A stretch of DNA of 10,373 bases from Monoraphidium neglectum (lineage: Eukaryota; Chlorophyta; Chlorophyceae; Sphaeropleales; Selenastraceae): positions 1 to 10,373 of the forward strand of contig NW_014011497.1 in assembly GCF_000611645.1 (NCBI RefSeq). The letters are read 5' to 3'. Both the position numbers and the translations under genes were made by a program. Below are positions 1-7,893 of the stretch, in pieces; position 1 is the stretch's first letter; every line of letters starts with the position of its first letter. A model generated the notes under the pieces. That model was not told the origin of the DNA. It worked only from the letters and a program-made list of their open reading frames with translations, and ran no database searches.

Positions 1-107
1 AGGCCTCCCCGCGCCGGAGCGAGCAGATCACGCGATCAGCGATTAGTGCCTCCCGGGCGGAGTCACCTGTGTTGTCCGCTGAGCGTCGCAAATGTGTCGT
101 AGTGATT

Positions 108-112
108 TTACA
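108..112 (-). terminator. Minus-strand TGTAA, unassigned
   Basis: TTACA on the plus strand, inside the most AT-rich stretch near the left edge (followed by TTAAATAATTTA). It could end the possible cysteine-rich ORF at 462-665 or be a chance occurrence. Confidence 0.2.
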
Positions 113-461
113 TTAAATAATTTAGCGAGCTGGCTTGCTTTGGTTGGCTGGTTTGCTTAGCGCGAGTGAGACAGCTGTGTTGGCCGGGCAAACCTCTGCA
201 ACCTGCCGGTGCGCCATTGAGATGTGATGACGTAACTTGTCACGATGAACCGCAAGGACAGTAGAACCTCAGTCTGTAGTTAATTCAGAAGCTAGTGAAG
301 GGCATGGCGAGGCCGGCGTGAGTCGCGGCGTACTTTCTGTGATGTACTGCTGTACCACCCCCAACCTCCGCATGTGGCCAGGATGCATCCATATGGACCT
401 TGCAAGCTCCTTTCAAAATGACTTGCAGATCCATCTGCTAGGATTTGGCGCTTTTGAAGTG

Positions 462-665
462 CTAGAACCCACAATGCTCGTCATAAAAAATGCCGTGCTC
501 CTCACAGCACTCAGGTATGCTCTCCTCAGCCTTGGTATGTTCTGACAAGCCGCAGCACGCCTCCAGCGCACAGCTATACCGGCACTGGCATTGGCCGTGT
601 ATGGGGCTTGGCTGTGTTGACCAAGCATCCGAGCTAATGTCCTCGACATTCATGGCCCGAACCAT
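462..665 (-). CDS. Possible small cysteine-rich ORF, 67 aa
   Basis: The frame runs from an ATG at 665 to TAG at 462. Eight Cys lie in the C-terminal 42 residues: GQCQCRYSC, then EACCG, PECCEEHG and DEHCGF, with several Glu and Asp. The balanced, acidic composition is unlike the Arg/Pro-rich random frames nearby. A TGTAA follows about 350 nt downstream (108-112). There is no N-terminal signal peptide in this frame, so if real it is either a non-secreted protein or an exon of a longer gene. Chance remains the simplest explanation. Confidence 0.2.
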   Translation of the reverse strand: MVRAMNVEDISSDAWSTQPSPIHGQCQCRYSCALEACCGLSEHTKAEESIPECCEEHGIFYDEHCGF

Positions 666-913
666 TCAAAAGTCACTGCAAGGGTGCTCAGGACTCGTGC
701 TGCGGTGAATAGGGCAGCAGGATGGGTGTGTCCCTCTTTGGTTTTGACGTCTGGCACAGGCCGGCGCCTCCAACTCCGCAAACAGCAGCACATCGTGTGT
801 GCTGCATGAGCTCAGCTGTGTCAAATGAGTCAACTCAGTATTCCTCTAGGGGACGTTGCGCTGCCGAGGTCGCACGTGCGGCCGTGACTAATGCCTATTA
901 TTTCTCTCTACAC

Positions 914-920
914 TATAAAA
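914..920 (+). promoter_or_regulatory. TATA box of gene C
   Basis: TATAAAA in a pyrimidine-rich, locally AT-rich stretch, about 80 bp upstream of the gene C ATG. Transcription would begin near 940-950. A minimal upstream ORF, ATG TTG TGA at 950-958, would fall at or just after that point. Confidence 0.5.
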
Positions 921-995
921 TCCATATGCATCCGGATAAGATATCAGAAATGTTGTGATCTCGATCTCGGCGAGCGCTCTTTTTTGCATATCCAC

Positions 996-1784
996 ATGGC
1001 GCATTGGGCTACGTACACTTCTTCTCAATTGCACCCCCACGCCCGTGCGTTGAAAGCAGGGCGACCTACTACTTGCGCCAGTCCCTGCACCCAGGCGCGC
1101 TGCTGCTCCAAACGCTGGCGGCGCGCGCCTGGCAGCTGCAGAGCGACAGGTGGCGCAGGTCCTGCCGAAGGTGATGTAGCAAGCACTAGCAGGCCATCGC
1201 AGCCGCCTCAACCACAGAAAGCGCCGCAGGTGCGCTCGCTGTCGCCCGCGCAGTCGCGTTGCTGGGCATTAGCCATCCTCCCGCAGTCCATCGCCCTGAT
1301 GAGCAGCACACGGTGCACCTCAGCCCGCCTCCCTTCCTGCGATGCCACCCCAGTGGGAGCGATTCATGGGCTTTGTGGCCGCAGGGGATGCAAAAGAGGC
1401 GTGGCTGAGCATAAGGTGCGCCGCGGGGTGTTTGGCGCTCTCCGACGGCGGCAGCTTCTCACGTGACTCACCTCTCCTTTGGCTGTCCGCCCTAAATGCG
1501 ACACATCTCCACCTCACGCCCAACACCTTTGCACTTGGTGCTGATGCCAGTGCGTCCACTGGCAAGTCCTTCACATTTGTGTTGCTCGCTGCTTCGCACA
1601 CCGCAGTGCGACGGTCCTCACAGTGTCACTCCCCGCAGCCGTGCTCGCGGCGGCGCTGCACGGCAGCTTGTGGGGCGGCGCGCCGCCGGAGCCCGTGGCG
1701 GTGTTGGGGGCGGCAGCTGCGGCGGGCGCGGCTGTAGCGGCCGCCACTGAGATTTGGAAGATGCTTGAGGGGTTTCAGGGCTGA
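996..1784 (+). CDS. Gene C: putative plastid-targeted small membrane protein, 157 aa, three exons
   Basis: Exons 996-1229, 1354-1415 and 1607-1784. Donors are CAG|GTGCGC and AAG|GTGCGC; acceptors are CACCCCAG and CACACCGCAG after pyrimidine-rich tracts. Exon 1 ends in phase 0, and exons 2 and 3 share a split Ser codon (AG|T). The ATG at 996 follows a TATA box by about 80 bp and has a CACATGGC context typical of green algae. The first 78 residues are rich in Ser, Thr, Ala, Arg, Cys and Pro with few acids, like a chloroplast transit peptide. The remaining 79 start WERFMGFVAAGDAKEAWLS and carry two hydrophobic segments: ATVLTVSLPAAVLAAAL and, after a Gly/Pro turn (PPEP), VAVLGAAAAAGAAVAAATEI, ending KMLEGFQG. 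I do not recognise the family. Exon 3 is the most convincing coding part; exon 1 is the least certain because another frame over 1061-1150 also looks protein-like. Confidence 0.5.
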
Positions 1785-2169
1785 GGCTTCTAAGGATTGT
1801 GGTGGCTGCCTCAAGACAGCTGTGGTGTTTGCTGGTGCATTGCTGACTGGTATGAGAAATCAATGGATTGCCGAACCCATGGGTGGCTTGCGAACTTTCC
1901 TCGCTGTTGACTGGTCTGCCTGCCCCGAGGCACTCTGTTTGCTCGTTCCTGCCTGCCGCACCGTCCTGCAGCCATCACCAACGTAGCAGAAGGGTTACCC
2001 ACAACGATCAGCCACAAGCAGGAACATTGGCAGCCGCCCGCCTCAAGCCAGCGCAGGCCGCAGGCGTGCATGCCAGTGCGCCAGCAGGACACGAGAGGAC
2101 TTTAACGCGTCATCGATAACAACAAGAGCGACGAGGCCAGGGGTGGAGGGGCATGTGAGGGGCAGCCGT

Positions 2170-2180
2170 GGGGGGGGGGG
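2170..2180. repeat. Poly(G) run of 11
   Basis: Uninterrupted G11 on the plus strand, inside the predicted 3' UTR of gene C. Similar 11-base runs occur at 6784-6794 (G, in intron 3 of gene B) and 9401-9411 (C, in the last PFK intron). Confidence 0.9.
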
Positions 2181-2271
2181 CAGTCCAAAGTAAGGGCCCT
2201 CGGGAGGCCAGGGCGAACGCCCGCCAGCGAAAGAATCATTGCCTGTCACAATACAAAAGGCCGGAATGTTC

Positions 2272-2276
2272 TTACA
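2272..2276 (-). terminator. TGTAA polyadenylation signal for gene A
   Basis: Minus-strand TGTAA about 270 nt after the gene A stop, the first on that strand. It lies about 50 bp from the oppositely oriented TGTAA of gene C (2322-2326), so the two convergent 3' UTRs would overlap. Confidence 0.55.
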
Positions 2277-2321
2277 GCACACACAGCCATCCTTCCTGGC
2301 TGGATTCTTTCGGTACAAAGC

Positions 2322-2326
2322 TGTAA
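2322..2326 (+). terminator. TGTAA polyadenylation signal for gene C
   Basis: First plus-strand TGTAA after the gene C stop at 1784, giving a 3' UTR near 550 nt. It lies beyond the gene A signal on the other strand, so mature transcripts of both genes would share about 80 bp in antisense. Confidence 0.45.
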
Positions 2327-2546
2327 ATGACCAATGCATAGCCTCACAATCCACGGTGATCACGCACATCGGGGCTTTGCACCTGTCTGCACATCTGGTG
2401 GCACCGACCTCTGCTGGCCCCCTTGGTTGATTTGAGATTTTCCATTGCCATATCACGTGTGCCCCCTTGATCCACACTCATACACTGCACTCACGTCAAC
2501 GATTCACGATCTAAAAATTGTCTTCAGGGACTTCACACCCTCATAA

Positions 2547-3640
2547 TCACGCCGCGTTCATCACGCCGCGGCTGCCGCCCAGCGGCAATGGACCCGGTGA
2601 CCGGCGGGGGCTCAGCGACATGCGCCGCAGCCGCGACGTCAGCCGCTCCGGCGTGGCCAATGTGCGGCCAGAGCCCACGGCGCGCATGATAAGGTAGCCC
2701 ACCCCCACCATCGCCGCGACCGCGTCGTCGGTGCCCGCAAACACCTGCCACGGCCGCCATGGCCCCGCCTTTGCCTCGCTGGATGCAACAGCCACCGCCG
2801 CGCGGCCGCGCGCGGTCGAGACGTCCAGCAGCGCTGCAGCGTCGTCACCCTCGCCTCCCTCATTCCCCTCTTCAAATATGTTGTCGGCTCCGACGCTGTT
2901 GCCGCGCATCCCGCCGTGCGCCCCGCGCTTTTGCTTCTTCTGCCCGGTCTGCAGGCTTGGGGACCGCACCAGCTCCCCAGCCCGCGCGCCCCGGACCGCG
3001 CTGCCCGGCGTCGCCGGCGCCTCCTCGCCGCGCGCCGCGGCGGCCAGCGACGGCGAGTGCTGCAGCGCGCCGAGGGAGGCCATGCGCTGCAGGCTGAGCT
3101 CTGGGGTGTCGCCAATGATGTCAGAGTCTGGGGGCGCGGCGAGGCAGGCTGCAAACTGTTTGTCGTCCTCCGTCATGTCACCGCGGGCCACATGCTGCAG
3201 CTGCGGAGCCCTGTGTGCGAGTGTCGGTGTGAGAGAGTAAGTGAAAGAGGCAAACAGGTGAAGCGTGTGTTTGCGTGTGATTGTGTGTAATCTTGGGTGC
3301 GTGTGTGTTTTCTTTGTGTATCTCTGTGTGTGTGTGTGTTTGTGCACAACAATGTGGTTGCATGTGTGTGCACATGTGCGTGCATGTTCTTGTGTTATCA
3401 GCTTAACACAGCACCCGCTGGACGCCACATCCCCGCCTCACCCAAAGGGGGTGCCATAGGCCTCAATTTTGCAGGCGAAGGCGTGGTGCACCGGCACGGC
3501 CAGGGTGGACTGCAACACCACCTCCTCCTCCATGGAGGCGCGCATCAGGTTCAGGGAGTCCAGGACTGCGACAGACACCTGGGCGTCGAGCGGGTTGGCG
3601 CAATGTTAGTGAGTTTGCCTGCGTATGCATCTGTGTACAT

Positions 3641-3679
<39 letters not shown>

Positions 3680-4430
3680 TGGCATGTGTGTGTGTGAGAG
3701 AGTGGAGACCGTGCAGCTGCCTGCTGCTGCGATTTTGTAAGGATATTTGCATGTGAATATGTCTGGCGAGGTGCAGGAGCTTTGTAAGCCTCCTGGGTCC
3801 ATCAATGCTTCAAGCTGGGGTGCTCTCAGAGCGCGCCAGGGCAGTGCACGCGCTTCTTAATTCAGCCCTCATTGCCCCCCAGGGCCCCACGCGCGCGCGC
3901 CGCGCCGCCAACAGGGCCCCCTGCGCACATCGAACAGGGGCAGCGCGGCCGGCGGCTGCAGCAGCCTGAGGCCTTTCGAGAGGGTCGCCTGGCGCCCGAG
4001 GCGGCGGCCAGGCACCACGCCAAGCGTCGGCCTGCGAGTGTGGGCGTGAGTGTGCCCAGGAGGGTGCCCAAGCAAACAGTGAATGCAAAGAACGATGGAC
4101 AAAACGCAGGCCGCGGCCGACACAAGGGCCACGATCAACGTTGGGCCGCCGCGAGCGACTCTGACTACCGCAACTACTGACAGGAAACAGCACCCTAGAT
4201 GGCAGACCCTCCGTGATGCCCCCCCGACCAAACAAGCGGCTCCCCCATGCAAATGCCCCATGCAGCTGCCCCATGCAGCGGCAGCTATACCCCATGCATG
4301 CCGCAGGTCCTCACGCGGTTCCCAGCCCCACCGCCGCGCGGGCCTCGCCGGCAAGTGTGCCGCGCGCCAGGTTGTGCGAGCTGCCGCTCGCCGCGCGTAG
4401 CGTCGCGATTGTGCTGTGACGCGCGTCCAT
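2547..4430 (-). CDS. Gene A: unrecognised 339-aa protein, downstream member of a tandem paralogue pair
   Basis: Four exons: 4430-4315, 4031-3929, 3578-3442 and 3210-2547. Donors are GTGAGG, GTGCGC and GTGAGG; all acceptors are CAG; split codons resolve to Ala39 and Gly119. Exons 2 and 3 have the same lengths and phases as in gene B: 29 of 34 and 38 of 45 residues are identical, and exon 2 shows 17 synonymous against 5 nonsynonymous codon differences. The N-terminus keeps ST.ATLRAA but is otherwise diverged. Exon 4 keeps DKQFAACLAAPPD (135-147), LQRMASLGAL (Ser164), LVRSPSLQ (Ser204) followed by KKQKR, AVAAMVGVGYLIMRAVG (about 282-298) and a basic tail with LRRMSLSPRR (Ser317). An acidic Gly/Glu stretch replaces part of gene B's Ala-rich linker. 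Introns 2 and 3 are full of GT repeats absent from gene B. Function unknown; both copies appear intact, so neither looks like a pseudogene. Confidence 0.65.
3211..3392. repeat. Degenerate GT-rich tract in intron 3 of gene A
   Basis: Nearly the whole 231-bp intron is interrupted GTGTGT, with GTGTTT, GTGCGT and GTGATT variants and one clean run near 3327-3340. It reads as CA-rich, pyrimidine/A sequence on the gene strand, directly before the exon 4 acceptor. Confidence 0.85.
3643..3703. repeat. (GT)n microsatellite in intron 2 of gene A
   Basis: About 17 uninterrupted GT units at 3643-3676, then a second shorter run ending in GAGAGAG. It reads as (CA)n in the sense of gene A. The equivalent intron of gene B has no such tract. 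Confidence 0.95.
4243..4298. repeat. Four direct copies of CCCCATGCA in intron 1 of gene A
   Basis: Exact copies start at 4243, 4256, 4269 and 4290, so spacing is 13, 13 and 21 bp. On the gene strand the unit reads TGCATGGGG. The tract lies just downstream of the exon 1 donor (4314). No counterpart is seen in gene B. Confidence 0.85.
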
Positions 4431-5048
4431 GCTGCGCGGCCTGCTCCGCTTGCACACGTGCAGCCCCACAGCGCAAGCCTCGAAGGACTATTGCTGTTGA
4501 CGTTGGGTGGTGGTTGGGAGCGCTTGGGTGCGGATGCGGGCATGCTGCGGAGCGGTTGCGACGAGGTTCGCGGTGCGAGTCATCAATGCACAGGGAAGCT
4601 CAGGCAGCCTGCTGGGGCCCCAGGCATTGCCATCGCGCATGCAGCAAACATGCCGCGGCCCGCTTCAGGATATCCTCAGGCGGCTGTGTTTCCCCCCGCA
4701 GCGCTTCCCTCTGGCGCACGGGATAAACGCAGAGCCCGCCTCCCAGTGCACGCCTCACCACGCCCGGCGTGCCGCCTGCGACCCTATATGATATCAGATT
4801 ACTTTGATGATCCACTCACGAGCCGCTCTCGGAGATCCCGGCACGTCGTTGGTGCGAGAGGGGCACAGTGAGCACTGCTATAAGAGGTGCAGTGTGTGAT
4901 ATTTATGCATGTGAAGTTTATTCCCACGAGCCTAATAAGTGGGGACGCCGCTGCCTAAAACAGCGACCCCTCATGAGCAGCGAGCCGGCCGTCATCGCTG
5001 GGGTTGTGACAGGTGTGGATGGAGTCCTGCTCGCAACCTGATGTGCTA
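4431..5048. other. Intergenic and 5' region upstream of gene A
   Basis: No supported coding region. It contains the likely promoter and 5' leader of gene A on the minus strand. AT-rich TATA-like strings occur at 4783-4790 (CATATAGG) and about 4900-4908 (CATAAATA), both on the minus strand. Several ATGs precede the chosen gene A start, so an additional 5' intron or upstream ORFs are possible. Confidence 0.45.
4783..4790 (-). promoter_or_regulatory. TATA-like element upstream of gene A
   Basis: Minus-strand CATATAGG lies about 355 nt before the gene A ATG. It is the positional counterpart of GATATAGG at 8272-8279 upstream of gene B, with loosely similar flanking sequence on the downstream side. 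An alternative TATA-like CATAAATA sits about 115 nt further upstream. Confidence 0.3.
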
Positions 5049-5053
5049 TTACA
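5049..5053 (-). terminator. TGTAA polyadenylation signal, candidate for gene B
   Basis: This is the only minus-strand TGTAA between the gene B stop at 5876 and the gene A start. It would give a 3' UTR of about 840 nt, long but within the range for green algae. A non-canonical signal nearer the stop cannot be excluded. Confidence 0.4.
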
Positions 5054-5875
5054 GTGTCTGCGCGCAGCATGCAACCATGCAGGCTGGTGATCACAGGGTC
5101 ATGATCGCCACGCCCATATCCCCTGCAAGTGTGAGTATGCCTCACGGACTGCCCCCCAGGCTCCCGTCCCCGCTACACCCACGGTCCACCCCACCGGCGT
5201 CAGGGGCGGCCCGGTGCAGGTGGGCGAGTATCACGGAAAATTTACCACCGCTATCATCCTGTGCAGGGCAGCGGTGACCAGCTGCCAACTTTCCAGCTGC
5301 AAAGTATGGTACCCGAGCAGGGCATCAGCCACAACTGGTGTGCTATTATATATGCAAGGAATGACAAGGCCCTCTGCGGCGACTCATCACCACCCAAAAA
5401 GACATGGCAGTCAGCCCTGGACACGCATGTGCAACACTCTGCAACCAACCATTCAACGACCAGCAAAAGAGAGCAGTCACACAGTGTGAGCGAGGCCCAA
5501 CACCTGAAACGCCTGATTGAGTTCACCGAGGCAATGCACAAAGTGCAAGAGCAAGCGATGCGCGCTGCCTAATGACAGGCGCTTTGGCTTGATGCAGAAC
5601 AAGGGCTCCAAGATGCTGCACTGCAGTGCACGCTCCCAAAAGCCTCAAAGGCTTGTCGCAGCGCCCACACGCAGGCATCACATTTGTATGACAGTCACAG
5701 ATGCACCGACTGCGGTGGGTGCTTTCCAGCCGCCTGCTGTGTCACTCATCGGGCGGCCAACAAGTCTGCTGTGGTGTACCTGCCTGCCGGGTCCGAAGCC
5801 GCCGGTATGCAGCTTGCAGCACCGCCAAAATGCGAACCACCTTGCGCCTAGCCTCGACAATGAGCCCTGCGCAGC
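5054..5875 (-). other. Probable 3' UTR of gene B
   Basis: Over 800 bp without a spliced coding model on the minus strand. Local composition is less GC-rich than the exons. On the plus strand one 103-codon frame (5261-5572) has fairly protein-like composition but lacks a TATA box, a nearby TGTAA and splice support, so I treat the stretch as UTR. Confidence 0.4.
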
Positions 5876-7893
5876 TCACGCGCTGGCGGCCGGCGGCCAC
5901 CCCTCCAGCCGCCGCCCCTGCTGCATGCTAGCGGTGCGCCGCAGCCCCGTCGTGAGCCGCCCGAGTGCGTGCGGCGCACGCCGGCTGAAGCCCGCAGCCC
6001 GCATTAGGAGGTAGCCCACCCCGACCATCGCTGCAACCGCATCCTGGACCCCCTCAAAGGCCTGCCACGGCGCACCGCCCGCCGCCTTCGCCGCGGCCGC
6101 GGCCGCGGCGATCGCGGCGCGGCCCTGGCGCGTCGCGACGTCCGGCCGCGCAGCGGCCGCGGCGGCGCCCTGGTCGCCCTGCGCTGCGTCGGGCTCGGCC
6201 CGCCCGTCGCTCGGGCTGAGGTCGCCGCGCCAGTCCGCCTTTTTCGCCTTCTTCTGGACCTGGACGCTCGGCGTCCGCAGCAGCTCCGCGCTCCTCGTGG
6301 CGCCGCCGCCCCTGCTCAGCGTGCCGGCCGGCTCCACCTGCGCCTCCTGCTGCCCGTGCGCCGCCTGCGCCGCCTGCGCCGCGCCGCCGCCCTGCGGCCG
6401 CAGCAGCGCGCCGAGCGAGGCCATGCGCTGCAGCGAGAACTCCGGCCCCGCCGGCGCGGCGTCGAAGTCGGGGGGCGCGGCTAGGCAGGCCGCAAACTGC
6501 TTATCACTTTCAGAGGACAGCTTGCCTTCCACAATCGAGTTGAGGGACGGCGCCCTGCGCACGGCAGCGCCACCGAGGATTGCGCCGCGGCGCCGGCTCG
6601 TCGGTTTGCGTTGGACACAGGAATCATCACCCAAAAAGGGGTTGACGTGCGCAAGAAAACACCAGAGCTTTGACAGCAAAGATTATAGAGGGCTGCAGGG
6701 GAGGGTGTCGCCCGATGCTTTGACTGTGCAGATCGCGCCCCTGGCCCCTTCGAGGGCAGGGAAGCAACGAGCTCAGCAGGAAAGGGGGGGGGGGCGGGGC
6801 TCACGCAAAGGGCGTGCCGTAGGCCTCAATCCTGCAGGCCAGCGCCTGGTGGGCCGGCACGGCCAGGGTGGACTGCATCACCACCTCCTCCTCTATTGAG
6901 GCGCGCATCAGGTTGAGCGAGTCTATCACGGCGACAGACACCTGTGCGCGTTGGGATTGGAGGGTTCTGAGGGTAAGGGAGGAAATGCTTAGGCTGTTCT
7001 GTTGTTGCCGCAACCTCATGCAAGGTGATGAACCTCGGTTGCAGTAAGCGACAGGCGGCTAGACTGATTTGTCTGTGGGCAACTTGCTTTCGCATGGAGA
7101 AAAATGGGGGGCGCGGAGGTTGTAACGGTCATTGGACGCACAGCACGTGCACGCAACAGCAGACGTGATCAGCGCGCGAGCCGCGCACGTCGAAGAGCGG
7201 CAGGGCGGCGGGCGGCTGCATGAGCCGGTAGCCCTTTGCCAGAGTGGCCGTGCGGCCGAGGCGGTGCCCCGGGACCACCCCCAGCGTCGGCCTGCATGCA
7301 TGCGCAGTCAGGAGCAGGGCGGAGGGGACGACGGCTCGGTTTGGACGGGAGCATCTTTGCGCCCCGCAAGTGTGCGGAGGAGGAGTGTATGGGGCGGCGG
7401 ATCCGCTGGTGGCACGGTCTGGTCAAGTGCTGAAGTTGTGCAAACCACAAACCCCGCGCCGCCCCACGCCCCGGTCACCAGCACAAAGAGTTCCAGGTAC
7501 CCCCGAGGCACACTAGTTCGAAATCACGCAGCCCAGGCCGCCGGTGCCTTCGCAGACCTTGCCAAATTTCGGATGGCGTCCCTAAAACCTATTTGTGCCC
7601 CCCATCGGCCCCCCGGGCGCCCCGCCGCCGGCTCTGACTGTCGGACCCCCCCGCCGTCCGAAAGACGTGAAGATCATATCAGTCAACGCGCTGCAAAGGA
7701 GCGGGCGCACCAGCCAGCCACCAAACGGGCCTGCGCACGTGCGCGCGCCTGCACGGCAGCCCCTCCCCCTCCGAGCTCACCCCATGTCTCCGCCCATGGC
7801 GGCGCCGGGCTTGACCTCCGCCGCGCCGCGGCTGAGGGCGGCCAGACCCTTGGCTGCCCTCAGCGTGGCGACAGTGCTGGAGTGCTGCTCCAT
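5876..7893 (-). CDS. Gene B: unrecognised 343-aa protein, upstream member of a tandem paralogue pair
   Basis: Four exons: 7893-7781, 7291-7189, 6941-6805 and 6554-5876. Donors are GTGAGC, GTGCGC and GTGAGC; acceptors are all CAG; the phases fit. The start is the ATG at 7893 (context GCCATGG). I do not recognise the family. Residues 1-38 form a low-acid segment (STVATLRAAKGL) that could be an organelle-targeting or amphipathic helix. Residues 39-118 (exons 2 and 3) are the best conserved part, with PTLGVVPGHRLGRTATLAKG and, after it, DSLNLMRAS.EEEVV.QSTLAVP. Exon 4 has DKQFAACLAAPPD (135-147), LQRMASLGAL (Ser164), LLRTPSVQ before a Lys-rich patch, an Ala-rich low-complexity stretch, AVAAMVGVGYLLMRAAG as a short hydrophobic helix, and a basic tail with LRRTAS. 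The exon model rests on matching gene A exon by exon. A scaffold or membrane-tethered regulatory protein is conceivable but not demonstrated. Confidence 0.65.
6784..6799. repeat. G11-C-G4 tract in intron 3 of gene B
   Basis: The tract begins only a few bases inside the donor of intron 3 and reads as a C-run on the gene strand. The G-strand could form a quadruplex. It is also a likely place for assembly length errors, though only in intron sequence. Confidence 0.9.

Larger units (their letters stand above)
1..900. other. Region left of gene C with no well-supported gene
   Basis: Composition is less GC-rich than the rest of the window. I find no set of exons with matching phases. A minus-strand TGTAA lies at 108-112 and a 67-codon cysteine-rich minus-strand ORF at 462-665; together they could be a small gene, but no promoter or homologue supports it. 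Confidence 0.4.

Noticed and set aside
1061..1150. Alternative plus-strand frame starting ATYYLRQSLHPGALLLQTLA over exon 1 of gene C
   Set aside because: It looks protein-like, but every usable donor leaves phase 2, which cannot join exon 2 (phase 0) without an extra exon or a roughly 40-bp intron. The frame from the ATG at 996 joins cleanly.
2547..4430. Gene A as a decayed partial copy of gene B
   Set aside because: All four exons are open, all splice sites are canonical, and substitutions are mostly synonymous, so it looks like a functional gene.
3869..4543. 224-codon minus-strand ORF read as a single unspliced protein
   Set aside because: It runs through exon 1 of gene A in the wrong frame and then through intron 1. 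Paralogue comparison shows that only 4031-3929 is coding in this frame.
7445..7511. Hydrophobic reading (YLELFVLVTGAWGG) in intron 1 of gene B as a possible missed exon
   Set aside because: It is out of frame with exon 2, meets a stop before it, has no matching donor, and the 7781/7291 junction already gives a perfect phase match with gene A.
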